Below are positions 11,099-21,187 of a stretch of 64,000 nt of DNA, piece after piece; positions within the stretch are counted from its first letter, which is position 1; every line of letters begins with the position of its first letter. Source of the DNA: Cladochytrium replicatum (lineage: Eukaryota > Chytridiomycota > Chytridiomycetes > Cladochytriales > Cladochytriaceae); contig JAHLKD010000114.1 in assembly GCA_025526935.1 (NCBI GenBank), positions 1 to 64,000 of the forward strand. Direction: 5' to 3'. The notes under the pieces were generated by a model. It saw nothing but the letters and a program-made list of their open reading frames with translations, was not told the DNA's origin and ran no database searches. The translations under genes and the position numbers were made by a program.

Positions 11099-11961
11099 AA
11101 ACTTATATGATAGTTCACAAATCTGTAACGTCGTTTGGGGTGGTCGCTTCGTTATCTATTCATTACTCTACAATATATAACTGTCATTTCTTGAAAAGAC
11201 TTTGAGCTGGGCCTCCATTGTCCAAGCGATGAGGACACTGATTTGCGTTCGTTAAACCTAAAATTTGTTCGCAATATGAACGGAGCAAAATCACTACAAC
11301 TCCCTATCATGTTCACATTTGCTTTTCGCTTATCCTAAGTCGCTAGTGTTGCGCTTTCAAATCCCCGTAATTCACCCACATTCGTGTGAGCTTCATCTGG
11401 CGCACCAATACTCAACCTCGAGGCTGCCTCCGGTCCTCCATAAGCAGACGATGGTGACATAAGACCACGTTTATCGGTGTTGGGCGGTGGACTTTGAGAC
11501 GCGATGGAGATGTCGGGAAGTTTGTGTACAAGCCGGCAAACCGAAACGAAAGATTGTTGTAGCCATGGCCGGAGAGTGGAAGGCAATGGGGGGCTTTTTA
11601 TGGACGCTGGACGATGTTTCCAGGTGGTCAATGCAGTTGAATCATGTGCTGAGTTTGGCTTAAGCGGTTGACTAGAACCCACTACTAACAAAGCAATACA
11701 GACCAGGTGACGAGATTATTGGGTTGAAGGTCGTTGGAATTGATACTAACCCATAGTATGTTTGTCGGATCCGTTAGCGATTTTGTGACACAACATTCGG
11801 GAGGCATTCCTTTTCTTGTGGTCAAACCCGCCTCTTAACCAACGTCATGTACTTTAATATGTCGGTACAACTGTTAAACTGTATACTAATGTACTGTTCC
11901 TTCTGTGGTATTTTTTAAAAGTCTACATTAACTGTCGCACAGCCACCAAGGGTTCGCGAAG
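11099..11961. other. Intergenic region, possible unrecognised minus-strand exon
   Basis: A minus-strand open frame of about 118 codons (11335-11691) is preceded by a fair splice acceptor (TGCTTTGTTAG) but has no ATG and no motif I recognise. No partner exon was found upstream on that strand. It is treated as non-coding unless transcripts show otherwise. Confidence 0.4.
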
Positions 11962-13509
11962 ATGAACAGTCTCGGTATGTGCGAACAACCAGTCGATTGT
12001 GGGATATGGACGCTGACCACGGCATTCTTGTGCAGATTCGCTCCTCAAGGAACTCGAAACAACCACTTCCCGCCCGACCTCCGTAGCACCTACCACCGCA
12101 GGTGCTGGTGGTTCACCGAACGCAAAAACTCGTGCATCAACCTTTGCATCGACACGCTCCAATGCTGCGTCCCGCCGCTTCCCGTCCATCGCACCTCCTC
12201 GCGACTCCGCCATCCCCAGCACCAACAATGCATTCAGCCCACCGCGCAAGTCCGAGGACCCGAACCCCACGGGTAGTCCCGCACCGTCATGGCAGCAGCA
12301 GCAGCAACAGCAGCAGTCTTCGCCTGCCTTCTCACCACCGCAAGTGAAACAAACTCCTCCACCACCTCCAGGTGTATCGACTATGCCGCCCGCACCGCCA
12401 AGTAGCGACACAATGCGGGACGCATTGCAGTTGCAACAGGACTTGTTCATGAGTCAGCCAGTGCCTGGTCGACCTCAAGGACCGCAGTCGCCCCAGGGAT
12501 TTCAGAACCAGCAGCAGCAACAACATCAGAATCAAGGCGCTGGCTGGATAGGGCCCTCTGGACCGTCTGGAATGGTTGGAGGGGAAATGCAAGGAGGGTA
12601 TCCTGATTTCAAAGGACCGACGAAACCGAATGCACCAGCATGTGCCTACTGCGGTGACCCAGTTCTTGATGTAAGGATTTTATTTTGAAACAGTTTTTTT
12701 CATTTGCTAATGTTTCTATTCTAGCGCTGTATCAAGGCCGTGGAATCGACATGGCACCCGGAACACTTTTTCTGTGCACAATGTGGACAGCTGTTCGCAC
12801 CGGGAGCGGGATTTTTGGAGAAGGACGGACTGCCTTACTGCGAAACAGACTATTTCCAGCTTTTTGGAATGAAGTGCGCTGGATGCGGGAAGGTGATTCT
12901 CGGGGAGTATGTGACCGCACTGGAAAAGAGCTGGCACGCGGGTTGCTTCTCCTGCATGGTGAGTGAGAAGAATCAATGCATTTTAGTACAAGTTATTTAA
13001 ATTTTATTTATTTATTGCAGGACTGTAAGAAACCGTTTGACAATGCAACATACTTTGATCTGGATGGATATGCGTACTGCGAGCACCACTACCATCTTCG
13101 ACGGGGCAGTATATGCGCAGCATGCACACACCCGATCCAGGGGCAAGCGTGCGTGGTAGCATCATCGGGGACGGACGATGTGACACCGTCGCCAGTGTAC
13201 CGGTTCCATCCGGAGCACTTCCGGTGCAACTTGTGCGGAGATCAGCTTGCGACGGTGACGGAGGGCGGGGTGCTTAAAGCGGACGAAGACGGAGTGAGGG
13301 AACGAGAAGGGAAGGTGTACTGCATGAACTGCTTTTCTCGCGTGTTTGGAGGAAGTGGAGGTCGAGTTGGAGGGATGGGATACGGGGGCGGAGGGTATGG
13401 ATATGGAATGCAGCAACAGCAGCAGAATTATCAACCACAGCAACTTGGGAATGGGGTTGGGATGGGGATGGGGATGGGCAACGGGACACGGCAGCCCGTT
13501 GGAATGTAG
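11962..13509 (+). CDS. Paxillin-like LIM protein with N-terminal LD motif
   Basis: Model 11962..11974, 12036..12670, 12725..12958, 13021..13509 gives 456 aa. The first exon is only 13 bp (Met-Asn-Ser-Leu plus one base). After a 61-bp intron it joins to read MNSLDSLLKELETTT, an LD motif of the paxillin kind (LDxLLxxL). A long Pro/Gln/Ser-rich linker (to about residue 215) precedes three LIM domains with complete zinc-ligand spacing: one opening CAYC...HFFCAQC, a second opening CAGC...CFSCMDC, a third opening CAAC with the later HFRCNLC and YCMNC. The C-terminus is a Gly/Gln/Met-rich low-complexity tail. Paxillin family members dock focal-adhesion, integrin and actin regulators; in yeasts Pxl1 acts in polarity and cytokinesis. 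The 13-bp exon is chosen because it alone supplies an ATG and restores the LD motif in phase. Confidence 0.87.
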
Positions 13510-13725
13510 TAAACGAGACGAGTGGACAAGAGTCACCGGACATAGAACAGCGTCATCCAGACTGTAGATTGTGACTCTTGTAAAAACATAAATACATTAG
13601 TACAACCCCCCGGGCCGAGACTCGAACCCGTGCTCCACCGAAACACCTCCACAGAATCTAGAATCTGATCTGATCCACCGATTCACCGCTTCACCACTGA
13701 TTCACCACACGCTCCAACTCTCGCT
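13510..13725. promoter_or_regulatory. Promoter region of the hexokinase gene
   Basis: Compact 216-bp spacer. Just upstream of the start codon are repeated words TGATTCACC/GATTCACCG (about 13670-13710). The segment around 13612-13640 resembles a tRNA T-arm on the minus strand but lacks the rest of a tRNA. Confidence 0.4.
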
Positions 13726-15459
13726 ATGGCTGAATGGTCGGACTCAAAGACCCCCCTGTTCCTGTTCGGACTGACCACCGGAATCGCTGTCTCGGCTGCT
13801 ACTCAGTTCCTGTTCAACGCTATCGCTCAACAGAAGAAACCTGCCGCTCGTCCTGTCTCCACCATCGCTAATGCCCCCAGCCCAAACTCAGTGCCCTATA
13901 CCCCAATCTCTATCGGATTCAACTCGTCGAGCCAGCAATTCGGTCTCTTCTCAGAGTCGGAGAACCTCTCCAAGCTGGAGAAGGACTTTTCCATCTCTGC
14001 CGCCTCCCTCAACCGCATCGTCAAGCACTTCATCGCCGAAATGAAAAAGGGTCTCCAGGCCGATGGAAACACCCTCAAAATGATTCCTTCCTTCGTCGAG
14101 AACAGGCCAGACGGGACAGAAACAGGCTCCGTCCTCGCCCTCGATATGGGTGGCACAAACTTTAGGGTATGCGAAGTAATCCTCGAAGGCCAGGGCCGCG
14201 TCAGAATGCGCCAGCGCAAGTTTGCAATAAGCGAACAGCTCAAGACCGGCACCGCTGACAAGCTCTTTGACTTTTTCGTCGACTGCATCCAAAAGTTCTT
14301 GGATGAGATTCAGGCAGACCTCAGCGAGGAGAGGCGCCTCGGATTCACCTTCTCCTTCCCAGTCCAGCAAACTGCAATCAACAAGGGTGAGTTATTATTA
14401 TTGATGGGGCAAAACCATTTTAACCAAGTGCTTACTTATCCTTGTTTTTCAAGGCTACCTCATTCACTGGAACAAGGGATTCACGGCCACTGGTGTCGAA
14501 GGAACAGATGTGGTTGATCTGCTTACGGCTGCCATCCGCCGCAAGAACCTTCACATCCATGTGTCTGCTCTCGTCAACGACACTGTCGGTACTCTGATGG
14601 CGCACGCCTATTCTGACCCCCAGACCCACGTTGGTGTTATTCTCGGCACCGGTACGAACGCTGCCTACTTTGAATCCATCGACCGTGTCCCGAAATGGAC
14701 CGGCGGAGCGGTTCACTCTGGCGAGATGGTTATCAACACCGAATGGTTTGCAAATCCCACCTAATGTTTAACTTTATTGCTAATTCAGCTGCTCAATAGG
14801 GGGGCATTCGACAACGAGCAAGTGGTTTTGCCTGTTACCAAGTACGACCAACAGCTCGACCGTGCTTCCGCCAACTCAGGTATCCAGATCTTTGAAAAGA
14901 TGATCTCCGGCATGTATCTGGGTGAACTCGTTCGTCTTACCCTCGTCGACCTCATTTCAATTGGTGAGCTCTTCCGCGGAAAGTCCTCCGCCGAGCTTGC
15001 CCGCCCTTACTCCTTCGAAACCGCCTACATGTCACGAATCGAGCGGTGAGCCTGAACATTGCGCACTCAATTCTTTCATTTCTAATTTCATTCCCATTTA
15101 GCGACCACACGCTCGAGCTGTCAGACACCAAGGCTGTTCTCGAGGATCTCTTCCAGATTCCGGCCACCTCGACCCGCGATCGCCGCATTGTCAAGCGCGT
15201 TTGCGAACTCGTCGGTATCCGCTCTGCGCGTCTCGCTGCTGCTGGTGTAGCAGCCGTCGTCACAAAAATCAACCGTCTCGACGGTTGCACGGTCGCTATT
15301 GACGGCAGCTTGTTCGAGCAATACCCACACTACGCCAACCGCATGCGTGACGCTTTGAGGGAAGTCCTTGGCTTGAGCAGCGAGAACATTGTGCTTGACC
15401 AGGCTAGAGATGGCAGTGGACAGGGTGCCGCTTTGATCGCCGCTACCGCGCGATTCTAA
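13726..15459 (+). CDS. Hexokinase with N-terminal membrane segment
   Basis: Model 13726..14386, 14454..14745, 14800..15045, 15102..15459 gives 518 aa. A hydrophobic segment spans residues about 10-32, ahead of the kinase core. Core motifs are present: phosphate-1 LALDMGGTNFRV, the sugar-binding LGFTFSFPV followed by KGYLIHWNKGF, the catalytic-Asp region NDTVGTLM, GVILGTGTNAAY, MVINTEWGAFDN across the second intron, the AIDGSLF adenosine region and GSGQGAAL. It phosphorylates hexoses with ATP at the entry to glycolysis. The extra N-terminal segment suggests attachment to an organelle membrane, possibly the mitochondrial outer membrane as in animal hexokinases; this is inference. The second intron has a GTTTGC donor, accepted because it alone restores the conserved WGAFDN sequence. 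Confidence 0.95.
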
Positions 15460-17380
15460 AGACTACGGTTCTCCTAAACCCCACTGAATTTGATTTCTGT
15501 TGGACGTTGTTGTTTTGTGGAACGGTGAACTCCAAAGTGCCCCTTAAGAATGCTGTTGTTTTGTTTTCTTTTTCGGACTCTTTCACTATCAATGTTTTGC
15601 GTGAGTTGGGGTTTCGCACTCCTGCCTGATTAACGAAAACTTCTCTGGTGCCTTATCCAAGTTATGCTGTTTCTGTTATCCTGCTTTTCTTTCGTGCTCG
15701 GCGGTATGTCTTTGAATGATTCATGTCATTCTGGGGTCCGTTGTCGTGTACTGAGTGCGGCTTGGAACCAGAACGCTCCCAAACCTCGTTGCCCTGTCAG
15801 CTGGAAGTTTCCAGCGAGTATTTCTCTTTTCTGGCCTGCTTCTGTTTGTCTTTCGATCTGTAAAGTCTGGATTGTTATTAGTTTGTTTGGTACTTTACAG
15901 AACTACTTTTAAGACTTTGCGGCAGTGGGTAATAAAAACCATATCAACAACACCCCGTGGGATTCTCTCCGGTAAGGTTACAGACTCCAGAACTGATAGA
16001 GCCCCGACTGACTGTTGGTGACGATAATTCCGCTTGTATGAGGTTGTGAACGACTTCTGTGTTTTACTGAAATATTATGTGTATTGGGTTAGAAATCAAA
16101 GAAACCAGAGGGGGAACGACTCATACATTTCGTGCACGGAGCTTCCGACAAAACGCTCGAACCATAATCAACCAACAAGCCAATCGAGACAATCAAAGTC
16201 TAGACCAAAGCAAGCTTAGCAAGCAAGGAAGTTTGTGCTAACCAGATCAGCCAAGTGGCCTGATCGTTGTTTTGTTGGTGGCCTGGGTGACAAACAAAAA
16301 TGACATCACAGCCCAGCCACCAAGAATCTTCACTTCTCCCCCCTTCTTCCCTTTCCTCTTTCCTCGGTTTCTCCAGTCCGTTTGCCACGGTTGTCAAGCA
16401 CACAACCCACGGCGACGGCTCTACCCGTCCTCGGCCGTGCTGCTCGCTGCTGGCATCCCGCTCTGCCTCGTGTACTCGTACTTCGCAAATAAAGAACCCG
16501 CAACCGCTCAATCCCAATCATCGTCAATTTTGCGCCTTATAGAACACGAGCAGCAACCATCTCCTGTCAATTACGACCATTTTGAAGCCGAATCGAAACC
16601 TGGCACCTGTACTGTTGTGCGGCAAGGTCTGGGGCCAGTAGTTCTTTTCGCTCCTGCCGCATTCCTGTTTCCGTTTGCAAGGGTTTAGGCATGGTTTGAA
16701 GGAGAAGGGTCTGGCGGGTATCCTCGTTTGATGGGTCCGCTTGTTTGTGTGGACCCTGGAGAGTGCAGGTCCAACCTTCATAAACTTCATAAAGGTTAGC
16801 GTGGTGGACACCGCTAACACAGCTGTGATATACCCCGCTGGGACCCAACCAACAGTCACTCCCCCACGCGACCTCTGATGAAGGGCGGTTGGGACGCAAG
16901 GGGTGCGCAGGGTGCGAGTGTTTTGATGGAGGTGTTTGAAATGGCGTGATGGAGGGGTGTGAGATTGGACGGCGGGCTCGTGCTCGAGGGAACAGTGTCA
17001 CTCCCCCACGCGACCTCTGATGAAGGGCGGTTGGGACGCAAGGGGTGCGCATTGTGCGAGTGTTTTGATGGAGGTGTTTGAAATGGCGTGACGGAGGGGT
17101 GTGAGATTGGACGGCGGGCTCGTGCTCGAGGGAACAGTGTCTGGGTTATGTGGGAAGGTGGATGTGGTGAAGGCTCTGAGGACAGTGGGGAGAATTTATT
17201 GCTTTAGCACAGCTTGATCGCTTCGCAATGGAATAAGTTCATAGATAGAGAGTCAACAGATACAACAATGCTCAGTTTCTTGGCGGAGAAGTGTAAAAGG
17301 GTAATGGTTTCAAGTCGTCATTTGTACACGCACGTTTCCTTCTCAGTTTCGCAATTCACTTGGAAACTGATGGAGCAACC
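15460..17380. other. 1.9-kb intergenic region between convergent genes
   Basis: The first part should be 3' flank of hexokinase. A plus-strand frame at 16272-16688 has no family motif and lies in C-rich DNA; I do not call it. The right part holds a 142-bp tandem duplication. Otherwise nothing is recognised. Confidence 0.5.
16855..17140. repeat. 142-bp tandem duplication, two near-identical copies
   Basis: The segment starting CACTCCCCCACGCGACC at 16857 recurs at 16999 and both copies end in GGGAACAGTGT. Only a few substitutions are visible (e.g. GCAGGGTG versus GCATTGTG), so the event is recent. It lies downstream of the convergent GpsA-type gene. Confidence 0.92.
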
Positions 17381-18721
17381 CTAGGCTATTCCTCGGAGCT
17401 CTTCGCTGGGATCACGCATGATCAACCCACGAAGCGCGTCCATGAGATCGACGCCCTCGAAAAGCACGCTATACACTGCATCAATCTGAGGCGAGCTGCA
17501 ATGGGAGATCCCAAGCGTCAGGATATTTCAAGGTCAACAGTAGCGCCCATCCTTACTCAACGCCAAGCTTCCTGCAAAGATGGTACGCACTTCGTGTCGT
17601 TTCGACACCTTCCGCGACGGACCCTAACGTCCTAATGACTTCATCCAAGGTTTGACCCTGTGCGATTCGCTGGCCGACCGAAAAGTTTCTGGACTTTTCA
17701 GAGGTGCAGGTCAGGAACAGATCTCCCACACCAGACTTGGGAAAATCAAAAAAGAGAGGTTGAGTACAGAGCACCCCAATATCTGACAGAGTTGTGTGCA
17801 CACACAACATACCAATCCGGAGAACGTGAGTGGGTTTGCGCCAAGGGCGACGCCGATTCGTGTTATCTCGGCGAGACCACGGGTGATCAGCGCGGCGCGA
17901 GAGTTCATCTCGAATCCGAGGCCATTGCATGCTCCCGACGCAATGGCGATAACGTTCTTGAGCGCACCGGCGATCTCAACTCCCACCACATCCGTCGTCG
18001 AGTAGACCTGGAAGCCCGAATTGTCAAAGGAAATCCAATAAGACTTTCCCCAAACACAAATACCCTAAAGTAAGGGGCATGGAACAGCATCTGGGTCCTC
18101 AGAGCACGTTTCTTGCTCCTGGAAGCGACGGATACACAAGTGATCTGCTTCTTTGCGACCTCGATGGCAAAGCTCGGACCCGACAAGAACACCGCCTTAT
18201 CCACAATCTCCGGGCCGAGCACGTCCGCCATGATCTCGTGGGGCAAGAACAAGGAAGGGTTCTCGATGCCCTTGTTGAGGACGATGAGGAGGTGGTAGGG
18301 GTGGAGATGGGGTTTGATGGATTCGAGTTGGGAGCGCATGTGCTGGGTCGGGATGGCGAGGAGGATGACGGAGGAGGCGGCAATGAGGGACGCGGTGAGT
18401 TGGGATGTGGACGTCAAGTTTTCCGGGAGGGTTACGGTGGAGAGGTATTTTGGGTTGCGGTGGTGGTTGTTGATCGACTCTACGACGGACTCGTCGCGAG
18501 CCCAGATGGTCACTGGGTGATTGAGACCTGTTTGAGTGTGGAAAGACTGCTCAGCAAATTATAGTTGTAGTGACACATCTCCGGACATTATTACCAGCCA
18601 AGTGGGCAGCAAGACAAGTACCAAAGTTCCCTGCTCCGAGCACAAGGATCGGCTTCCCATCCTCGAAATCGCTGGGATACTCGGGACCGTTGAGATCGTC
18701 GAACGCGGCGGTGGTGGACAT
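17381..18721 (-). CDS. Glycerol-3-phosphate dehydrogenase [NAD(P)+], bacterial GpsA type
   Basis: Model complement(17381..17495, 17557..17735, 17813..18007, 18064..18527, 18595..18721) gives 359 aa; all phases agree. The N-terminal dinucleotide fold begins [15 protein letters not shown]. Further landmarks are [55 protein letters not shown] with the catalytic lysine, [25 protein letters not shown] and SRNFSVG. This set is that of prokaryotic GpsA rather than of animal/yeast GPD1 (which has LSGANIA and a different C-terminal half). It reduces dihydroxyacetone phosphate to glycerol 3-phosphate for lipid and glycerol synthesis. No peroxisomal SKL ends the protein. Transfer from bacteria, directly or through another protist lineage, is possible. 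Confidence 0.9.
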
Positions 18722-19432
18722 TTGGATGGGGGTGGCGTACGAGGAGAATTTGGGACGGGAGGTGGTACTAGCGGGGACAGTGCGTATAGTACTAGGGTAC
18801 TAGAAGTGCACCGCACAAGGAATTGACATGAGCATGGTGGATCGATCACATTCAGTAGCACAATGAAGATCGCACCACGATACGATACCCCACGCAAGTG
18901 CCACAGTTGACCATTCATTCATAGTTGACATGAAATATTAGGTTGCAAAAATGAATTAAAATCTTCTGTTCTGGTGACTGGTTCACATCCACTACTGTGA
19001 ACTGCTCATCCCTGGTGCTGACCCGTTCACTTCCCCATATACATATATAATTTGTATCACCTCCGTGTTGATGATACGTACCCAACCCGCCAACCCCGCC
19101 AACCCGCCAACCCGCCAACCCGCCAACCGCCTGTGCATTCGTTCGCGCTTGGAACATTTCAGTGAACCCACTGCTGCCCACGACTCGCCGCCGCTCTTCC
19201 GCACTTCGCTGCACAGACCCTGACCCTTAGCCACGCCGGTGGGCTCGCCTGCGCGTACTCGCAGTCCGTGTTGGTCAACAATCGCTGATTTCTCCGCTTA
19301 CTCTATCAGAACTCTCGCACGCTGGCCACTCACGCCGCTCTCCACTCGTCCCCTCTCCCTCCGCTTCCTCCCGATCTCATCCAAACTACGCTGGATTACC
19401 ACCACGCCCACCAGCACGCCCACAACCACAAC
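18722..19432. promoter_or_regulatory. Divergent promoter region with CCAACCCG-type microsatellite
   Basis: This 0.7-kb spacer separates the minus-strand dehydrogenase from the plus-strand zinc-finger gene, so it holds both promoters. At about 19083-19131 the word CCAACCCG(C) is repeated five to six times with one variant copy. No coding signal is recognised. Confidence 0.55.
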
Positions 19433-21187
19433 ATGCATCGCATGCCTCCTCTACCCTCCCTTGACATTTCGGCACCTGTGTCGATGTCAATGGCTGTCTC
19501 GCCAGGCCCAGTCAACCCAGGGAGCTTCTCGTACCGCAGACGAATGTACTTTGGCTCAATGGGTCGCTCCTTCGGAAACAGCCTCGGTCGCTCGATGAAC
19601 ATGAACCCCTCCCTCTCAGAGTATGTGTTGCCGTCCTCTGCTCTCGTGGGTTGGATTTTGAGTTTAAGTGTGAGAACACCGCTGTGGGAAAGCGGACAGG
19701 ACTCTTTTTTCACATTCCCTTCAACTGTTAAGGAATGCGCTTGTGTCACTTTTGTGCTGTTGCTAGGATGGCACTCGACTGCATTGCTCTTTACAATTGT
19801 CTGACCCTACTCTACAGCCTGCAGCAATTCGGCTTCTTCTCTCGGTCGCCGGCGTCAAACTACGCAGCAGGAATCATATCCCCAGGACGTGACCTAGCAC
19901 ACTTTGCCGTTCTCGAGGATCGCTTCTGCAAGGACTTCAACTGCTGCGGCCTCAACCTCGAGAACCTTCACGATCTCTTGCAGCACTTTGAAGAGAATCA
20001 CGTCCACGTCGAATCTGACGTTGAGGACGAGGATGAGCTTCTTCCGTTCCAGTTTGAACCTGTCGACGACATGGATATGGACATGGACATGGACGGAGAT
20101 GCGGACCAACAGCCGCACCACCTCCACTTCCTCAAGAACCACCTCCGCTCCATGGCCGTCGCTGCAGCCCAAACGTCAGCTGTGTCAGGTGGCGGCGAAT
20201 TCCCGGCCATCGCGCTCTCCGACATCTACAGCGAGGATTACAGGATCGTCAACCGTCCCGCTGCATCCCAAAGTGCCGCATTTGATACATCTGTCGTCCG
20301 CAAGTCCCGCATGGGTGGTGCAACAACATCCAACCCCTCCGCCCGATTCCGCAAATCGAAACCTTCAGTAGCAGCCCAGCAGAACGGTTCAAACTCCACC
20401 ACTGTCCCATACCACTTTGACGGCCCCACACAGGTCATTTCGGACGTCGACATGGACGAGGATTCTGCGCCTACGCACTCCAGTGTAATTGTCACTCCTC
20501 CCCAGCCAGACACTGACCACGGACTCCCACCTCTTCCCGTCGAGGCACTCCCCCGCGCTCCTGCACACCCAGCACAGCAACAAAACCACCAGCAACAGCA
20601 AGCGCAGCAGAAAGACCAGGGGGCACAAGGACAGCAGCCACACGAAGAGAAGGACGACCGTCCATACAAGTGCAAGATGCCTGGATGCGTCAAAGCTTAC
20701 AAGAACCCTGGAGGACTGAAGTACCACATGCAGCATGGACACTGCGAGGACACTGGAGACCCAGAGATGAACAACATCATCCACAAACCCTACCAATGGT
20801 GCGGTCACCACTCGGTGCATAACTAGCCCTATTGACACTCTTCTCATCTGTCTTGTTTCATTCAGCCCGGTGCCCGATTGCGGCAAACGCTACAAGAACC
20901 TCAACGGTCTTAAATACCACATCGAACACTCGCACATCTCCTTGGTCAACGGTGGTGTCTCACCTCCCTCGAATGACCCGGCGACCGCCACTGCACCGCA
21001 AGCAATGGCTGTCCCGCCGGTCTCGGCAGCACTCCCGATGGTCCCACCTCTTCCCATGATGGACGTGCTTGGGCTACAGATGCTGCAGCAACAGCACGCG
21101 GCACAACAACAGCAGCACAACCAACAGCAGCAGCAGCGCTTTGGCCACCTCATGAGGGACGACGGTGCGATCGAGATTATGATGTGA
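19433..21187 (+). CDS. Sfp1/JAZF1-type C2H2 zinc-finger transcription regulator
   Basis: Model 19433..19620, 19818..20798, 20866..21187 gives 496 aa; the first intron is 197 bp, long for this window. An N-terminal finger-like segment (CKDFNCCGLNLENLHDLLQH) with EENHVHV is followed by an acidic MDMDMDMDGD run and a Pro/Gln-rich linker. The C-terminus has two paired fingers: YKCKMPGCVKAYKNPGGLKYH and, across the last intron, CPVPDCGKRYKNLNGLKYH. This spaced arrangement is that of yeast Sfp1 and animal JAZF1. Sfp1 controls ribosome biogenesis and cell size; the same role here is inference. A polyglutamine/histidine stretch lies near the C-terminus. An upstream frame from 19239 overlaps the start region, so the ATG at 19433 is likely but not certain. 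Confidence 0.85.

Noticed and set aside
11335-11691. 118-codon minus-strand frame with an acceptor-like sequence upstream
   Set aside because: No start codon, no matching donor exon and no recognised domain.
13605-13650. tRNA-like T-arm on the minus strand (GGTTCGAGTC)
   Set aside because: No 5' acceptor strand complementary to the 3' end and no D-arm or anticodon arm could be found within 150 bp; T-stem pairing is only four of five.
16272-16688. 138-codon plus-strand frame with a hydrophobic stretch
   Set aside because: No ATG context, family motif or splice partner; overlapping frames on both strands are equally long.
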